From JAKZVK01 sp965261065 (GTDB lineage: Bacteria > Acidobacteriota > Terriglobia > Bryobacterales > UBA6623), in assembly GCA_965261065.1 (NCBI GenBank), contig OZ253444.1, positions 4,774,001-4,838,000 of the forward strand: 64,000 nucleotides of DNA. Direction: 5' to 3'. The position numbers and the translations under genes are program-made. Numbering within the stretch: the first letter of the stretch is position 1; every line of letters starts with the position of its first letter. Below, one piece after another: positions 7,713 through 16,529 of this stretch. The notes under the pieces are model-generated. The model had not been told where the DNA came from. It did not search any database and saw only the letters and a program-made list of their open reading frames with translations.

Positions 7713-10695
7713 CTAGTCAGCCTCGGAGTTGCGATTGACCAAACCGCCCGACCCGGGCCACGCGATACTCCCGCTACCCGCAACCCAAACAACATCGTGA
7801 CCTCCATGCCCGCCATGCCCCTGGCGTTCGAACCGAACCAAGGGCAGGCCGATCCAGCGGTCCGCTTCCTGTCACAGCGAGGTGGCCGGTCGACTTTCTT
7901 GACCGGCGAGGGAGCCACCTTCGTGGTTGGCGCCGACGAGCCCTCGGCCGTCACTATGCGCCTAGTCGATGCAAACCGTGACATCGATATCGAGCCGCTG
8001 GAGCCGCTGCCTACTCGGAAGCATTACTACATTGGCAACGATCCCGATAAGTGGGTCACGAACGTACCGACTTTCGAGCGCATTCGCTACCACCAGGTAT
8101 ATCCGGGCATCGACCTCGACTTCTATAGCAACGATGGTCGGCTCGAATATGACTTTATCGTCGCGTCGCAAGCCGATCCGTCCGTGATCCGAATCGCGTT
8201 TGAAGGGGCCGACGAAGCACGCCTCACAAACGGAGGAGCGCTCACGTTCCGCGCGGCGTCGGGAGAGGTCCGCCACCACAAGCCGTTCGTCTATCAAGAG
8301 AAGGCCGGCGAGCGGACCGAAGTGCAGGGCGCGTTCCGCCGCGAGGCCGACGGCGCCTTCCGTTTCGAGTTGGCCGAATACGACCGCCTGCTGGCATTGG
8401 TCATCGATCCGGAGATCACCTTCGCCACCTACGCCGGTGGCGACTTATTCGACTTTGCCGTGGACGGTGCCTACGAGCCCAACGGGAATCTTTGGGTGAT
8501 CGGCAACACGTTCTCCCCGAACTTCCCCGGCCCGCAGAAGGGAGCAGTGGTTACTGGTGGCGGTCCCGGGGGCGTTCCTGCGGGCGGCAACGCGTTCGTC
8601 AACCAATACGTGCTCGAGTCGAGCGAACCGGGCAACGACACCTACTCGCTCGCGAACGTGCTGATCATCGGCGGGTCGGGCGACGACTCGGCCGGCGGCA
8701 TTGCTCTCGCGACCGACAACATCTTCAACGACGGGGGCAAGGGCACGGAGACCGAGCCCGGCATTATCGTGTTCGTGGGGGGCACCACCGACTCGGCGGA
8801 TTTCCCGATGCTCGGGCCACTGGCCGGAGCGACCGACATGTGGGTGGCGCAGATCGGCCCGGTCGGACAGCCCGTGCTTTCCTCCGGCGGGAAAGGACCG
8901 CCAGTGATTCCCCCCCCCAACGGCATCATCAACATCGGTTCCTTTGGCATACCCGGCGTCGCACCTATTGGCAACCGCTTCAACGGGTTCGGCACGGCGC
9001 CCCACCTCTTCACACCGGGGTTCCCTCCGTGTCCACTCGGCTTCCCTGGCATTCCGCCAGGATCCGGCTTCTGTTCGCCGGGATTCCCCGGCTTTCCACC
9101 GGGACACCCCGGTTTTCCGGGCAGTCCGGTCTTAGACCATAACGGGGACGGCATCCCCAACATCATTTTCTTTGGGGGCATGGGCATCAACGGGCCGAAT
9201 CCATTCAACAACATCACGATGCTGAACGCCGCGACGTTGGAACTGATCGCGCAGTGGGAAGTGGAGCGGACGGGCGGTGACTCTGAACTTACGGCCGCTG
9301 CCTTCGACTCGCAGACCGGGCACCTCGTCTTCGGCGGCCACGCGAACCAGAATCTGGCCGACGCCGTCAACCCGGGCGACCCGGGCGTCTTCAAGTCGTT
9401 CGTGGGGGCCGTCCGCTTGGATGACCCTCTCGAAACCTTTGAATATGATTTCGTCCCCGACGGTACCCGGGCGGACACTGACGTGTTCGTTCAGGCGGCG
9501 GCCATCCGCCCTTTCGTTGTAGACGAGGAAAACCCGAGAGCTGACATCTTCGTCGCCGGGACCAGGGTGCCGATCGCCGGACCCGTGATCGGATACGTTG
9601 ACAGGTTTGGGACAAATTATACCCCTGTCACAATAAACGACTACAGGACCGTCACCGAGCGGGAGAACGCGAACTACACCGACCTGGAGATCGGCGGGAA
9701 TCTGAATCTGTATGCTTACGGGCACGAGTTCAAAGGCCAGGACGAGCGCGACCTCATCCTGGATGAGCTTGAGATCAACACGGGCGAAGGCCAGGACTCG
9801 CTCAGGGTCGTAGGCGACAACGCCTTCGCGCAACGCTCGGCGTTCATGACCGACGGGACGGGCTTTACCGGGTTCGCGGGCGGCGCCGGGGGCCTTCCCA
9901 CTTCGCCAGGCGCGCCGCAAGCGAACAACGCTGGAGGGTTCGACGGGTATATCTTCAAGACCGAAGACCTGTACCTCAACCCGCTGGCGATCGTCACCGC
10001 CGGGGGGTTCAAGGGGGCCCCCTTCGTGCCCTACGGCATCTACACAGCCTTTTTCGACTGGCCTCGCATCCCCGGTCTCATCCTGCCGCCGCTGGTGGAC
10101 GGCAAGTTCCCGAAGGAGGTCGCCGGGATGATGGTCAAGGTGAACGGCAAGTTTGCGGCCATCACGGCCATCAGCAACAGGCAGGTTAACTTCATTGGCC
10201 ACAACAACGTGGACCAGAACGAGACGGCCACCCTGCAGCTTTGTTACACCGATCCGATTACCGGAGAGATCTTCGAGTCGAACATCGCGACCATGCCGGC
10301 CCAGAGCAGTTGGGTCAATCTCTTCAAGATCGACGGCGCAGTGGCGGCCTTCCACAACAACGGCGTCATGACACGGGACAACCCGCAAGACCGGGATAGC
10401 TTCCTCGCCGTGATCGGCACCGGGGGAGGTGCGTTCGGCAATCCCTCGATCGGGGCCGATGAGATAGCGCCGCTGGACGAGATCTTCCATTTCGACAACA
10501 TCCCCGAGTTCAAAGCAGTCGTCGGGGGGCGGGAGTTCCCAGTCCAAGTGACGTTCGGAGGCCTCCTGCCAGGTTTGACGGTCGGCGGCGCTCAGTACAA
10601 CCTGTTCTTCGCAGACGCTTTTTGGGCGTTCTATTGCGGCACCACGAACGTCGAGTACACGCTCACGGTGACCGATACCGTAACCGGTTCATCTA
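7713..10695 (+). pseudogene. Large secreted SBBP/DUF7948-type protein, interrupted at both ends by IS630 elements
   Basis: The frame is open from the IS630-A border (7713) and the first candidate start after it is GTG 7797. The N-terminal block LAFEPNQGQADPAVRFLSQR, with YYIGNDPDKWVTNVPTFERI, is the DUF7948 domain that opens SBBP-repeat secreted proteins. Beyond it are glycine-rich beta-propeller-like segments, a Pro/Gly/Phe-rich collagen-like stretch around 9015-9125 (GFPGIPPGSGFCSPGFPGFP), a calcium-loop-like DHNGDGIPN, and a divergent TIGR03437-like end. IS630-B enters at 10696. The last 24 codons are at 11862-11935. Without IS630-B and one TA the length from 7797 is 2973 bp, a 990-aa frame. 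Upstream, removing IS630-A extends the frame to GTG 6437 with a hydrophobic segment (YIALVLVSLGVAI), a possible signal peptide. Probably an extracellular structural or adhesive protein; no enzyme signature. Confidence 0.72.
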
Positions 10696-11859
10696 GTGTA
10701 GTGCGTCAAGCAGATTGCACCTTATGCAGGGCGGCACGTCCGCGCTTGACTTTCTCGAGGATGTCGGAGGCGGTCGCTGTCCAGAGGAAGGGCGTGGGAT
10801 GCTCGTTGTGCTGGGCTATGTAGTCGTCAATGGCGGCGACGAACTCGTCCACGCTGCGAAACACGCCGCGGCGCAGGCGCTTGACGGTGAGATCGCGAAA
10901 GAATCGCTCGACCATGTTCAGCCACGACGCCGAGGTCGGGGTGAAATGAATGTGGAAGCGCGGGTGACGATCGAGCCAACGCTTCACAGCGGCATGCTTG
11001 TGGGTGGCATAGTTGTCCACGATGAGATGAAGCTGTTTGTCCGTGGGAGTGCGGCGGTCAATTAAGCGCAGGAAGCGCAACCATTCCTGGTGGCTGTGTC
11101 GGGGCATGCACTCGGCGATCACGCTGCCGTCAAGAGTGTTGAGCGCCGCAAACAGGGTGGTCGTGCCGTTGCGCTTGTAATCGTGGGTCATCGTTTGGCC
11201 GCGTCCCTTTTTGAGCGGCAGGCCGGGTTGGGTGCGATCGAGGGCTTGGATTTGGGACTTCTCATCGAGCGAGAGAACCAGAGCATGCTCAGGCGGATTG
11301 AGATAGAGTCCGACGATGTCGTCGAGTTTCTCGGCGAAACGCGGGTCATTGCTGAGCTTGAAGGTCTTGACGCGGTGGGGCTTGAGGCCATGGGCGCGCC
11401 AAATCCGTCCCACGGTGGAAGCGCTGACGCCGGCCGCGGCGGCCATGGTGCGGCGGCTCCAGTGGGTGGCGTTGGACGGTTTCTCGCGGGTGGTCTTGTG
11501 GATGATCTGCTGTACTTTCTGCTTCGAGACGGCAGGTGTACGACCGGGCCGTGGGGCGTCTTTTGCAATGCCGGCGATGCCGCTTTCGAGAAAGCGCGTG
11601 CGCCAGCGGGCCACCAACTGCCGCGAGACACCGAGCTGTGCGGCGATCTGCTTATTATCGAGACCGTGGGCGGCCAGCAGGACAATCCTGGCTCGCAGGG
11701 CGAGACGAACGGCGACTTGGCGGCCGCGCGCGTAGCGGTCCAACTGCTTGCATTGCGCTGTGTTCAAAGTTACTGGTTGTGCTCTTCGCATCCCATGCCT
11801 CCTGTTAATAGAGACGATGGGAAGCCAATATAAGTTACAGTATTTATGGTGCCCTACAC
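10696..11859 (-). mobile_element. IS630-family element B (1164 bp)
   Basis: The ends GTGTAGTGC and GTGTAGGGC (complement of right end) are bounded by TA at 10694-10695 and 11860-11861. Removing the element and one TA restores the frame TCA TCT AGG ACG of the host SBBP gene. The transposase runs antiparallel to the host gene. Confidence 0.9.
10706..11791 (-). CDS. IS630-family transposase B
   Basis: 361 aa from ATG 11791, chosen because AGGAGG lies seven bases upstream; the frame extends further but leaves the element. The N-terminal helix-turn-helix is LDNKQIAAQLGVSRQLVARW. The DDE residues are in LVLSLDEKSQIQ, LHLIVDNYATHKH and TSASWLNMVERFFRD. Intact. Confidence 0.93.
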   Translation of the reverse strand: MRRAQPVTLNTAQCKQLDRYARGRQVAVRLALRARIVLLAAHGLDNKQIAAQLGVSRQLVARWRTRFLESGIAGIAKDAPRPGRTPAVSKQKVQQIIHKTTREKPSNATHWSRRTMAAAAGVSASTVGRIWRAHGLKPHRVKTFKLSNDPRFAEKLDDIVGLYLNPPEHALVLSLDEKSQIQALDRTQPGLPLKKGRGQTMTHDYKRNGTTTLFAALNTLDGSVIAECMPRHSHQEWLRFLRLIDRRTPTDKQLHLIVDNYATHKHAAVKRWLDRHPRFHIHFTPTSASWLNMVERFFRDLTVKRLRRGVFRSVDEFVAAIDDYIAQHNEHPTPFLWTATASDILEKVKRGRAALHKVQSA

Positions 11860-11935
11860 TAGGACGTACGATAACGAGTTGGGGCAAGCGTCCCCGGCGG
11901 TCACAGACACGCAGGCGTTCGCGACCTGCCCCTAG
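11860..11935 (+). pseudogene. Displaced C-terminal end of the SBBP-type protein
   Basis: Reads RTYDNELGQASPAVTDTQAF then ATCP and TAG. It is in frame with the host gene after removal of IS630-B and one TA, and it resembles the preceding VTDTVTGSS segment in composition. It is the natural C-terminus, cut off by the insertion. Confidence 0.8.
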
Positions 11936-12240
11936 CAGCCTGATCGAAAGCCAAGTAGGGGCACGGCATGCCGTGCCCGCATGCTCGGCCTGCCGCAACA
12001 TGTAAGGGGTATCGAGCGATCTCGACACAACAAGGCATGCGGCCAACCACAAACGTGAACCTACCGGGACATAGGTAGGGTAGGGGCGGGCCCCCGTGCC
12101 CGCCCTCGCGACCCAGATGACAGCCCTGGGTGTGAGCCCAGGGACTCCAGGCCCCCAGGTAGACCTCATGAGCCCTGTCAGGGCGACTCATCCCGCCTGG
12201 GCCGTCCACCCCCGCGGCAGTCGCCCGTGAACGCCTCTAG
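11936..12240. repeat. Intergenic palindromes (GGGCACGGCATGCCGTGCCC and relatives)
   Basis: No gene is visible. A perfect 20-bp palindrome lies at 11959-11978, and a related GC hairpin (GGGGCGGGCCCCCGTGCCCGCCC) at 12083-12105. Both recur elsewhere in the window. A third inverted pair, CCCTGGGTGTGAGCCCAGGG, is at about 12125-12145. Confidence 0.8.
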
Positions 12241-13128
12241 TTAGCCGCCGGCGTCGGCGCTGGGCGAGCTCGGCTCGGCTGGCTCGGTGCTATCCGCCGC
12301 GGCGGGATCAGACGCACCCTCGTCTTGACCATCGTCGACGAAGTCCTGAGGGCCCTCCTCATTGAAGCCGCCGGCAAAGGGCGCCGGCTGGTCGTCGTAC
12401 TTCACAATCAACGAGATCCGCCGGTTCGAGGGATGCTTGGGATCGTCGGCGTTGCGCAGTTGCACATCGGCGAACCCCCGCACGCCCACGATGCGGTCCG
12501 AGATCAGACCGTTGGCGAGAAGCAGGCGTCGCGCCGAGTTGGCACGGTCCACCGACAGCTCCCAGTTGGAGGAGCTACGCCGGCCCCGAAAAGGCCGGCT
12601 GTCGGTGTGATCTTCGATAATCAGATGATTCGGCAGCTTGGCGAGTTCTTTCCCGATTACGGTCAGCGTCTCTTGGCCGAAGCGGCTGGGTGTCGGGCTT
12701 CCGCTTTGAAAGAAGGTGCCCTTTTCGTTCTCGAGCAGCTCGATCCGAAGCCCCTCGGCCGTCAAGCTCATCGCTATCTGTTCCTCGGTCGCCGCGAACT
12801 CGGGCACCGCTTCCATCGCTTCCTCGATCTGCTTGGCCAATTCCTCGGGGCTCTGCCCGTCAACCGTGACACCACCCAGGGATTCCCCGTTACCATACTT
12901 TTCGCCGAAGCCCTTGGGATCATTGAAGTATCCGGCAATCGCATCGCGCGTTTCATCCTTGGCCGCCATGAGCCACATCACCATGAACAACGCCATCATC
13001 GCGGTGACGAAGTCCGCGAACGCCACCTTCCAGGCTCCGCCGTGATGGCCGGCGGCGACCACGACTTTCTTGATGATGATCGGCGGTTGATCCGCGCCTT
13101 CCCCTACGCCTTCCCGGTCTTCTTGCAT
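12241..13128 (-). CDS. motB: Flagellar motor stator protein MotB
   Basis: 295 aa. A single membrane helix near residues 32-55 follows the charged N-terminus. The segment AFADFVTAMMALFMVMWLM carries the conserved proton-accepting Asp of MotB (about D39). An OmpA-like peptidoglycan-binding domain lies at ~130-240 (LIIEDHTDSRPF, SVDRANSARRLL, PSNRRISLIV). It pairs with MotA to form the proton-driven stator. Its start overlaps the 3' end of motA by 25 bases, the normal operon layout. The C-terminal ~40 residues are acidic and of low complexity. MotB itself is intact, but the upstream motA is split, so its transcription and partner are probably lost. Confidence 0.93.
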   Translation of the reverse strand: MQEDREGVGEGADQPPIIIKKVVVAAGHHGGAWKVAFADFVTAMMALFMVMWLMAAKDETRDAIAGYFNDPKGFGEKYGNGESLGGVTVDGQSPEELAKQIEEAMEAVPEFAATEEQIAMSLTAEGLRIELLENEKGTFFQSGSPTPSRFGQETLTVIGKELAKLPNHLIIEDHTDSRPFRGRRSSSNWELSVDRANSARRLLLANGLISDRIVGVRGFADVQLRNADDPKHPSNRRISLIVKYDDQPAPFAGGFNEEGPQDFVDDGQDEGASDPAAADSTEPAEPSSPSADAGG

Positions 13129-13764
13129 GCTTTCTCCATTTCGGCGAACGTGGGCCGGTCATGGTGCGGTATCGAGCGGCGCGCGAACTCGATCGCCATG
13201 ATCGGCGGGTGTCCTTTGATGAACGCAATCAGGCCCGACTTGAGCACCCTGTAGTAGCCGGCCTCGGCTTCATTCACCGCCTGCATCGCGCCGGCCAGCG
13301 GGGCGAGGAACCCGTAACAAGTCAGGATGCCCAGAAACGTTCCCACCAGCGCGGCCGCCACTTTGTGTCCCAGCTCTTCCGGAGGGCCGCCCAGTGAACC
13401 CATGGTGATGACAATGCCCAGCACGGCGGCAACAATCCCCAGCCCCGGCAACGCGTCGGCGACGGTCGTCAGCGAGTGGATCGGCGCGCGGTTGTGCTCG
13501 TGATGGACGTCGAGGTCCGCGTCGATCATCTGATCGAGATCGAACGGCGGGATGCCGCCGGTGATCGCCATGCGCAGCGTGTCGCACACGAAGTGCACGG
13601 CGTGATGGTCGCTGAGGAACTTCGGGTACTTCTTGAAAATATCGCTCTTCTTGGGATCTTCGACGTCGGGTTCGAGCTTCATCATGCCCTGCTTGCGGGC
13701 CGCTTGGAAGATTTCGTTGAACATCTTGAGCGTGTCGATGTAGACGGATTTGGTATATTTGTTT
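13104..13764 (-). pseudogene. motA: MotA, 3' part (split by transposon)
   Basis: Covers from the NKYTKSVYIDTLKMFNEIFQ region to the C-terminus. It includes the cytoplasmic loop and the last two membrane helices: LPGLGIVAAVLGIVITMGSL (Pro/Gly of the ion path) and ALVGTFLGILTCYGFLAPL. Joined to 16530-16737 after removing the transposon and one ATTTGTTT it gives exactly 286 aa, a normal MotA. Confidence 0.92.
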
Positions 13765-13936
13765 GGGGATTATAAAGACTACTTGACACCCGGTGCAAAG
13801 TCGGGGCGGGGGGCCAGATCCCAGGTTTGGACCCCTGAGATCCAGTCAACCCCTCCCCTTGGGAGGAGCGACTACATCAACCAGATCGGGAACATTTTTT
13901 GGACGTTCTGATTGACATGGCTGAGTGGGTACTGCT

Positions 13937-14011
13937 ATGCTTCACCTGTTCGAGTGGATCAATACCCCTCTGATCGTCATAGGGGTCTGGAGGTCGCCAG
14001 AGCGGAGATGA
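13937..14011 (+). pseudogene. Truncated duplicate of the start of the membrane-anchored passenger gene
   Basis: Reads MLHLFEWINTPLIVIGVW and then RSPERR and a stop, 24 codons in all. It matches the beginning of the gene at 14855 (MLPHLFEWTKIPLIVIAV). The upstream bases match too. It ends one base before the ATG of the next gene, so it may act as a leader for it. Confidence 0.6.
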
Positions 14012-14012
14012 C

Positions 14013-14267
14013 ATGCCGGAGCAAAGTGAGAAGTTATCTCAGGAGATGGAAACCTACCTGAAACATCTTTCCGAGTGGAGCGATCAGGAAGGGCAATTTG
14101 TCCTGATTCGCGATTCCGAGATTTGCGGCTTCTTCGAGGAGTACACGGAAGCTCTCACGGAAGGATACAAGCGGTTCGGGATCATTCCATTTCTCGTGAA
14201 GAAGGTGATGCAACAACAGCAGACGCATAGCGTGACGCGCCTTGTTGCTCCTCAATTAGTGCGCTGA
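14013..14267 (+). CDS. Small conserved passenger protein, partner of retropepsin-like protease
   Basis: 84 aa, ATG 14013. An amphipathic N-terminal helix (SQEMETYLKHLSEWSDQ) precedes a compact beta-alpha part, QFVLIRDSEICGFFEEYTEA, then ALTEGYKRFGIIPFLVKKV. From memory, the pattern 'FVLI..E..GFF..Y.EAL..GY..FG..PFLVK' belongs to a widespread family of small uncharacterised proteins often encoded directly before a retropepsin-like gene, as here with a 14-base gap. No catalytic residues or membrane segment. Possible roles are a regulator, adaptor or substrate of the protease; this is inference. Confidence 0.75.
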   Translation: MPEQSEKLSQEMETYLKHLSEWSDQEGQFVLIRDSEICGFFEEYTEALTEGYKRFGIIPFLVKKVMQQQQTHSVTRLVAPQLVR

Positions 14268-14281
14268 ACCTGGAACGTCTG

Positions 14282-14731
14282 GTGGCGCATTTCACCCGAA
14301 TCGTAGATCTGGGTGCTCCTCCCATCGTGCAAGCGGTGTTCCATGTCAGCAGGCCGAGATTGGAACACCTGGTCCAAGCCGATATCACTGTTCCGGTTCC
14401 GTTTAACGGGTGGGCATTGCTCGACACCGGGGCAAGCGGCAGTTGTTTGGACCCTGTGGTAGTGAATCATCTACGCTTGGAAGAGCGGGGCATCGCGGAT
14501 GTATTGACTCCCTCGACTGGCCCGAAGCCCCATTCTGCCACGGAGTACGACGTAGCGATTGTGATCCCTCCAGGAAGACGGGGCGACGCTCCTCTTGTCA
14601 TAGACTGTCTACCTGTCATTGAGTCCGATCTGTTCAGCAATCAGGGCATGCATGCCCTGATTGGCCGGGATGTCTTGCAGCGCTGCATCTTTCACTACAA
14701 CGGGAGTGGGCACTTCAGCTTGGCTTGGTGA
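14282..14731 (+). CDS. Retropepsin-like aspartic protease (passenger)
   Basis: 149 aa from GTG 14282. WALLDTGASGSCLDP is the D-T-G-A active-site motif of retroviral-type aspartic proteases at about residues 43-57. Downstream, TPSTGPKPHSATEYDVAIVI supplies the flap and strand region. MHALIGRDVLQRCIFHYNGS is the conserved Ile-Gly-Arg-Asp substructure near the end. Bacterial single-domain proteins of this type would act as homodimers. It has no signal peptide, so it is presumably cytoplasmic. It is very likely co-transcribed with the 84-aa gene before it. The substrate is unknown, and I know of no described function for this gene pair. Confidence 0.85.
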   Translation: MAHFTRIVDLGAPPIVQAVFHVSRPRLEHLVQADITVPVPFNGWALLDTGASGSCLDPVVVNHLRLEERGIADVLTPSTGPKPHSATEYDVAIVIPPGRRGDAPLVIDCLPVIESDLFSNQGMHALIGRDVLQRCIFHYNGSGHFSLAW

Positions 14732-14854
14732 AATTGGCGGCTCATGAGCGCTCATTGCGCTCCTCTTGAAGAAGCGCGTGGGGTGACGGGAGGTCCGTAG
14801 CAATAAGAGCCTAGTTGTTGCTACATCTGATTGACATGCTGAGAGGGTACTGCT

Positions 14855-15355
14855 ATGCTACCTCACCTGTTCGAGTGGACCAAAATCCCTCTGATCGTTA
14901 TAGCGGTCTTGGCCGTTCTGGGGGTTCTGTATAAGTTCGCTCACTGGCAAGGAACCGTTGACACTGACCTGACTACCCTCAAGAAGTTCATGGAAGAGAT
15001 CAGGGAAGACATCAAGAGGATCTTCAACCGGCTCCCGCCTCCTTCCCCTGTGGCCTCCGATAGCCCGATGCGGCTGACCGATTTCGGAAAAAACATTGCA
15101 CAGAAGTTCGGGGCCTTCGAGTGGGCTGAAAAGCTGGCTCCGACACTAGTGGGCGAGGCAGGGAAAGAGCCTTTTGAGGTTTATGACTTTTCGGAGAAAT
15201 ACGTCTCCAGACACTGGGAGGAGAAGTGGTGGCGCAAGGTAATGGAGTGCGCTTATGAAGCGGGAACCGGATCGGAAAACGTGCTCGCGGTGATGAGTGT
15301 TGTGCTGCGGGACGAGCTATTGAAGCTGCTGGAGGAGGAGCCACCCGCTCCGTGA
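14855..15355 (+). CDS. Membrane-anchored helical passenger protein of unknown function
   Basis: 166 aa, ATG 14855 with a GAGAGG ribosome site. One N-terminal membrane helix (IPLIVIAVLAVLGVLYKFA, residues ~11-29) is followed by a predicted coiled helix (TDLTTLKKFMEEIREDIKRI), a short proline linker (LPPPSP) and a soluble alpha-helical domain rich in W, E and K that ends LLKLLEEEPPAP. The domain is cytoplasmic if the helix is N-out. I cannot name it, although the family pattern looks conserved rather than random. A 24-codon duplicate of its start lies at 13937. Confidence 0.7.
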   Translation: MLPHLFEWTKIPLIVIAVLAVLGVLYKFAHWQGTVDTDLTTLKKFMEEIREDIKRIFNRLPPPSPVASDSPMRLTDFGKNIAQKFGAFEWAEKLAPTLVGEAGKEPFEVYDFSEKYVSRHWEEKWWRKVMECAYEAGTGSENVLAVMSVVLRDELLKLLEEEPPAP

Positions 15356-15416
15356 ATACCTGGCTGATCCCTAGCACCCCACGCGCTTCTAGTCCACTAC
15401 CCAAGGGAGGAAAACG

Positions 15417-15605
15417 ATGAAACCGATGCTCGATCCGAAACGAGACCTGGCGGGTGCCACGCCCGAGAAACTGGCCCGCGCCCTGTTGCGACCCCTACGA
15501 CCGAGAGCCGGAGGGCAGGCCGTTGTCCCGAATAAGGTCACGGTAGAGAAGGTTGCGACCGACCAGGCGGGCAACCGTATCCCGCATTTGGGCAAGCGTT
15601 CCTAG
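15417..15605 (+). CDS. Small 62-aa passenger protein overlapping the transposase tail
   Basis: ATG 15417 has a strong GGGAGGAAAA ribosome site. The N-terminal part, DPKRDLAGATPEKLARALLR, is amphipathic and looks like a genuine small protein. The last ~37 codons are antisense to the end of the transposase gene (15495 onward), so the C-terminus is constrained by, or merely reads through, that gene. Function unknown. Confidence 0.45.
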   Translation: MKPMLDPKRDLAGATPEKLARALLRPLRPRAGGQAVVPNKVTVEKVATDQAGNRIPHLGKRS

Positions 15606-16475
15606 CTCGCGGATGTTGTGGCGTCCCGCGAACTCCCGCACGTAGCGATCCAGGTGTTTGGGTGACAGCTTGTGGAAGGTTCCCTTGTGGGCGCGCTTCA
15701 GCATCGACCAAAACGATTCGATCCCGTTGGTGTGGGCTATTCCTCGCACGTACTCGGCTACTGAGTGCTTCACCGATTCGTGGTCGTAGTCCTTCATCCC
15801 GTCATAGGCCATAGCATCGTCGGTGTAGAGGGTCGCGCCGGGTTTAACACTGTCCCGTACAAACCCTTGCAGCGTCTCGGAATCAGTGTTCTCGACTACT
15901 CTTGCGCGAACCTGATTGGAGGTCCGATCCTTGACTCCCGCGACAGCCACCTTGCCGGCCACCCCGCGGCCTTTTAGTTGCCTGCGCTTGGACCTGGGCA
16001 TGTTTGCCCGCCGTCCGCCGAAGAACGTCTCATCCGCTTCGGCCGGACCATCGAACAACTCTTGGGATTCATGCGCCCACGCTTCGCGAATCCTATGCAG
16101 CATGAACCATGCCGTGGGCTGTGACACCTTGATATCCCTGTGGAGCTTCATGCTCGACACGCTCTTCAGGCTCGTAAGGCAGAGGTAGATGGCGACCGCC
16201 CACTTGCGTAACGGGACGTTGGACCGAGCAATCGCCGTGCCGGTTCGCACGCTGAAGTAGCTGCGGCAGTCCTTGCACCAGTAGGGCATGGGCTTTCGCT
16301 TGGGGGTTTGACTGGTGGCAACGGACCCGCAGTGACCGCAACAACGTTCTGCTCCCCACAGGGTTTTCTCGAACCATTGTTCGGCTACCACATCGTCAGG
16401 GAACAATGCGATAATATGAAACAGATCAACACCTTGCCGGTGAGATTTCCCGGGGGCTTTGTGCTTCGTTCTCAT
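15495..16475 (-). CDS. IS1595-family transposase of the cargo transposon
   Basis: 326 aa from ATG 16475; an upstream ATG at 16544 lies outside the element and is rejected. An N-terminal zinc ribbon is visible (CCGHCGSVAT then YWCKDCRSYFSVRTGTA). The ISXO2-like catalytic domain has AEADETFFGGRRANMPRSKR, LYTDDAMAYDGM and GIESFWSMLKRAHKGTFH. It is only distantly similar to the other IS1595 transposase in this window, so it belongs to a different subgroup. Intact. Confidence 0.93.
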   Translation of the reverse strand: MRTKHKAPGKSHRQGVDLFHIIALFPDDVVAEQWFEKTLWGAERCCGHCGSVATSQTPKRKPMPYWCKDCRSYFSVRTGTAIARSNVPLRKWAVAIYLCLTSLKSVSSMKLHRDIKVSQPTAWFMLHRIREAWAHESQELFDGPAEADETFFGGRRANMPRSKRRQLKGRGVAGKVAVAGVKDRTSNQVRARVVENTDSETLQGFVRDSVKPGATLYTDDAMAYDGMKDYDHESVKHSVAEYVRGIAHTNGIESFWSMLKRAHKGTFHKLSPKHLDRYVREFAGRHNIRELGTLAQMRDTVARLVGRNLLYRDLIRDNGLPSGSRS

Positions 16476-16529
16476 AGCTCCTATTGTCTCAGACTCAGCA
16501 GGGTTTGTCAAGTAGTCTTTATAATCCCC

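Larger units (their letters stand above)
13765..16529. mobile_element. IS1595-family transposon with passenger genes (2765 bp), inserted in motA
   Basis: Terminal inverted repeats GGGGATTATAAAGACTACTT (left) and its complement at 16508-16529. The 8-bp target duplication ATTTGTTT is at 13757-13764 and 16530-16537, the size expected for IS1595. The transposase (15495-16475) is on the minus strand. The left 1.6 kb holds four plus-strand passenger genes that have no role in transposition that I can recognise. An 80-bp direct repeat (about 13911-13998 and 14830-14916) marks an internal duplication. The first 150 bases (13765-13910) hold no gene. Confidence 0.92.

Noticed and set aside
9132..10547. 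Long minus-strand open frame (471 codons) opposite the SBBP gene
   Set aside because: Antisense of a GC-rich gene with clear domains; the product lacks any family pattern.
13912..14859. TTGACA-N17/18-TATGCT promoter-like pairs before the cargo genes
   Set aside because: The -10 overlaps the ATG of the membrane-protein gene and its truncated copy, so it cannot serve those starts. The sequence is part of the duplicated 80-bp unit. A role for the first pair at the 14013 gene remains possible but unproven.
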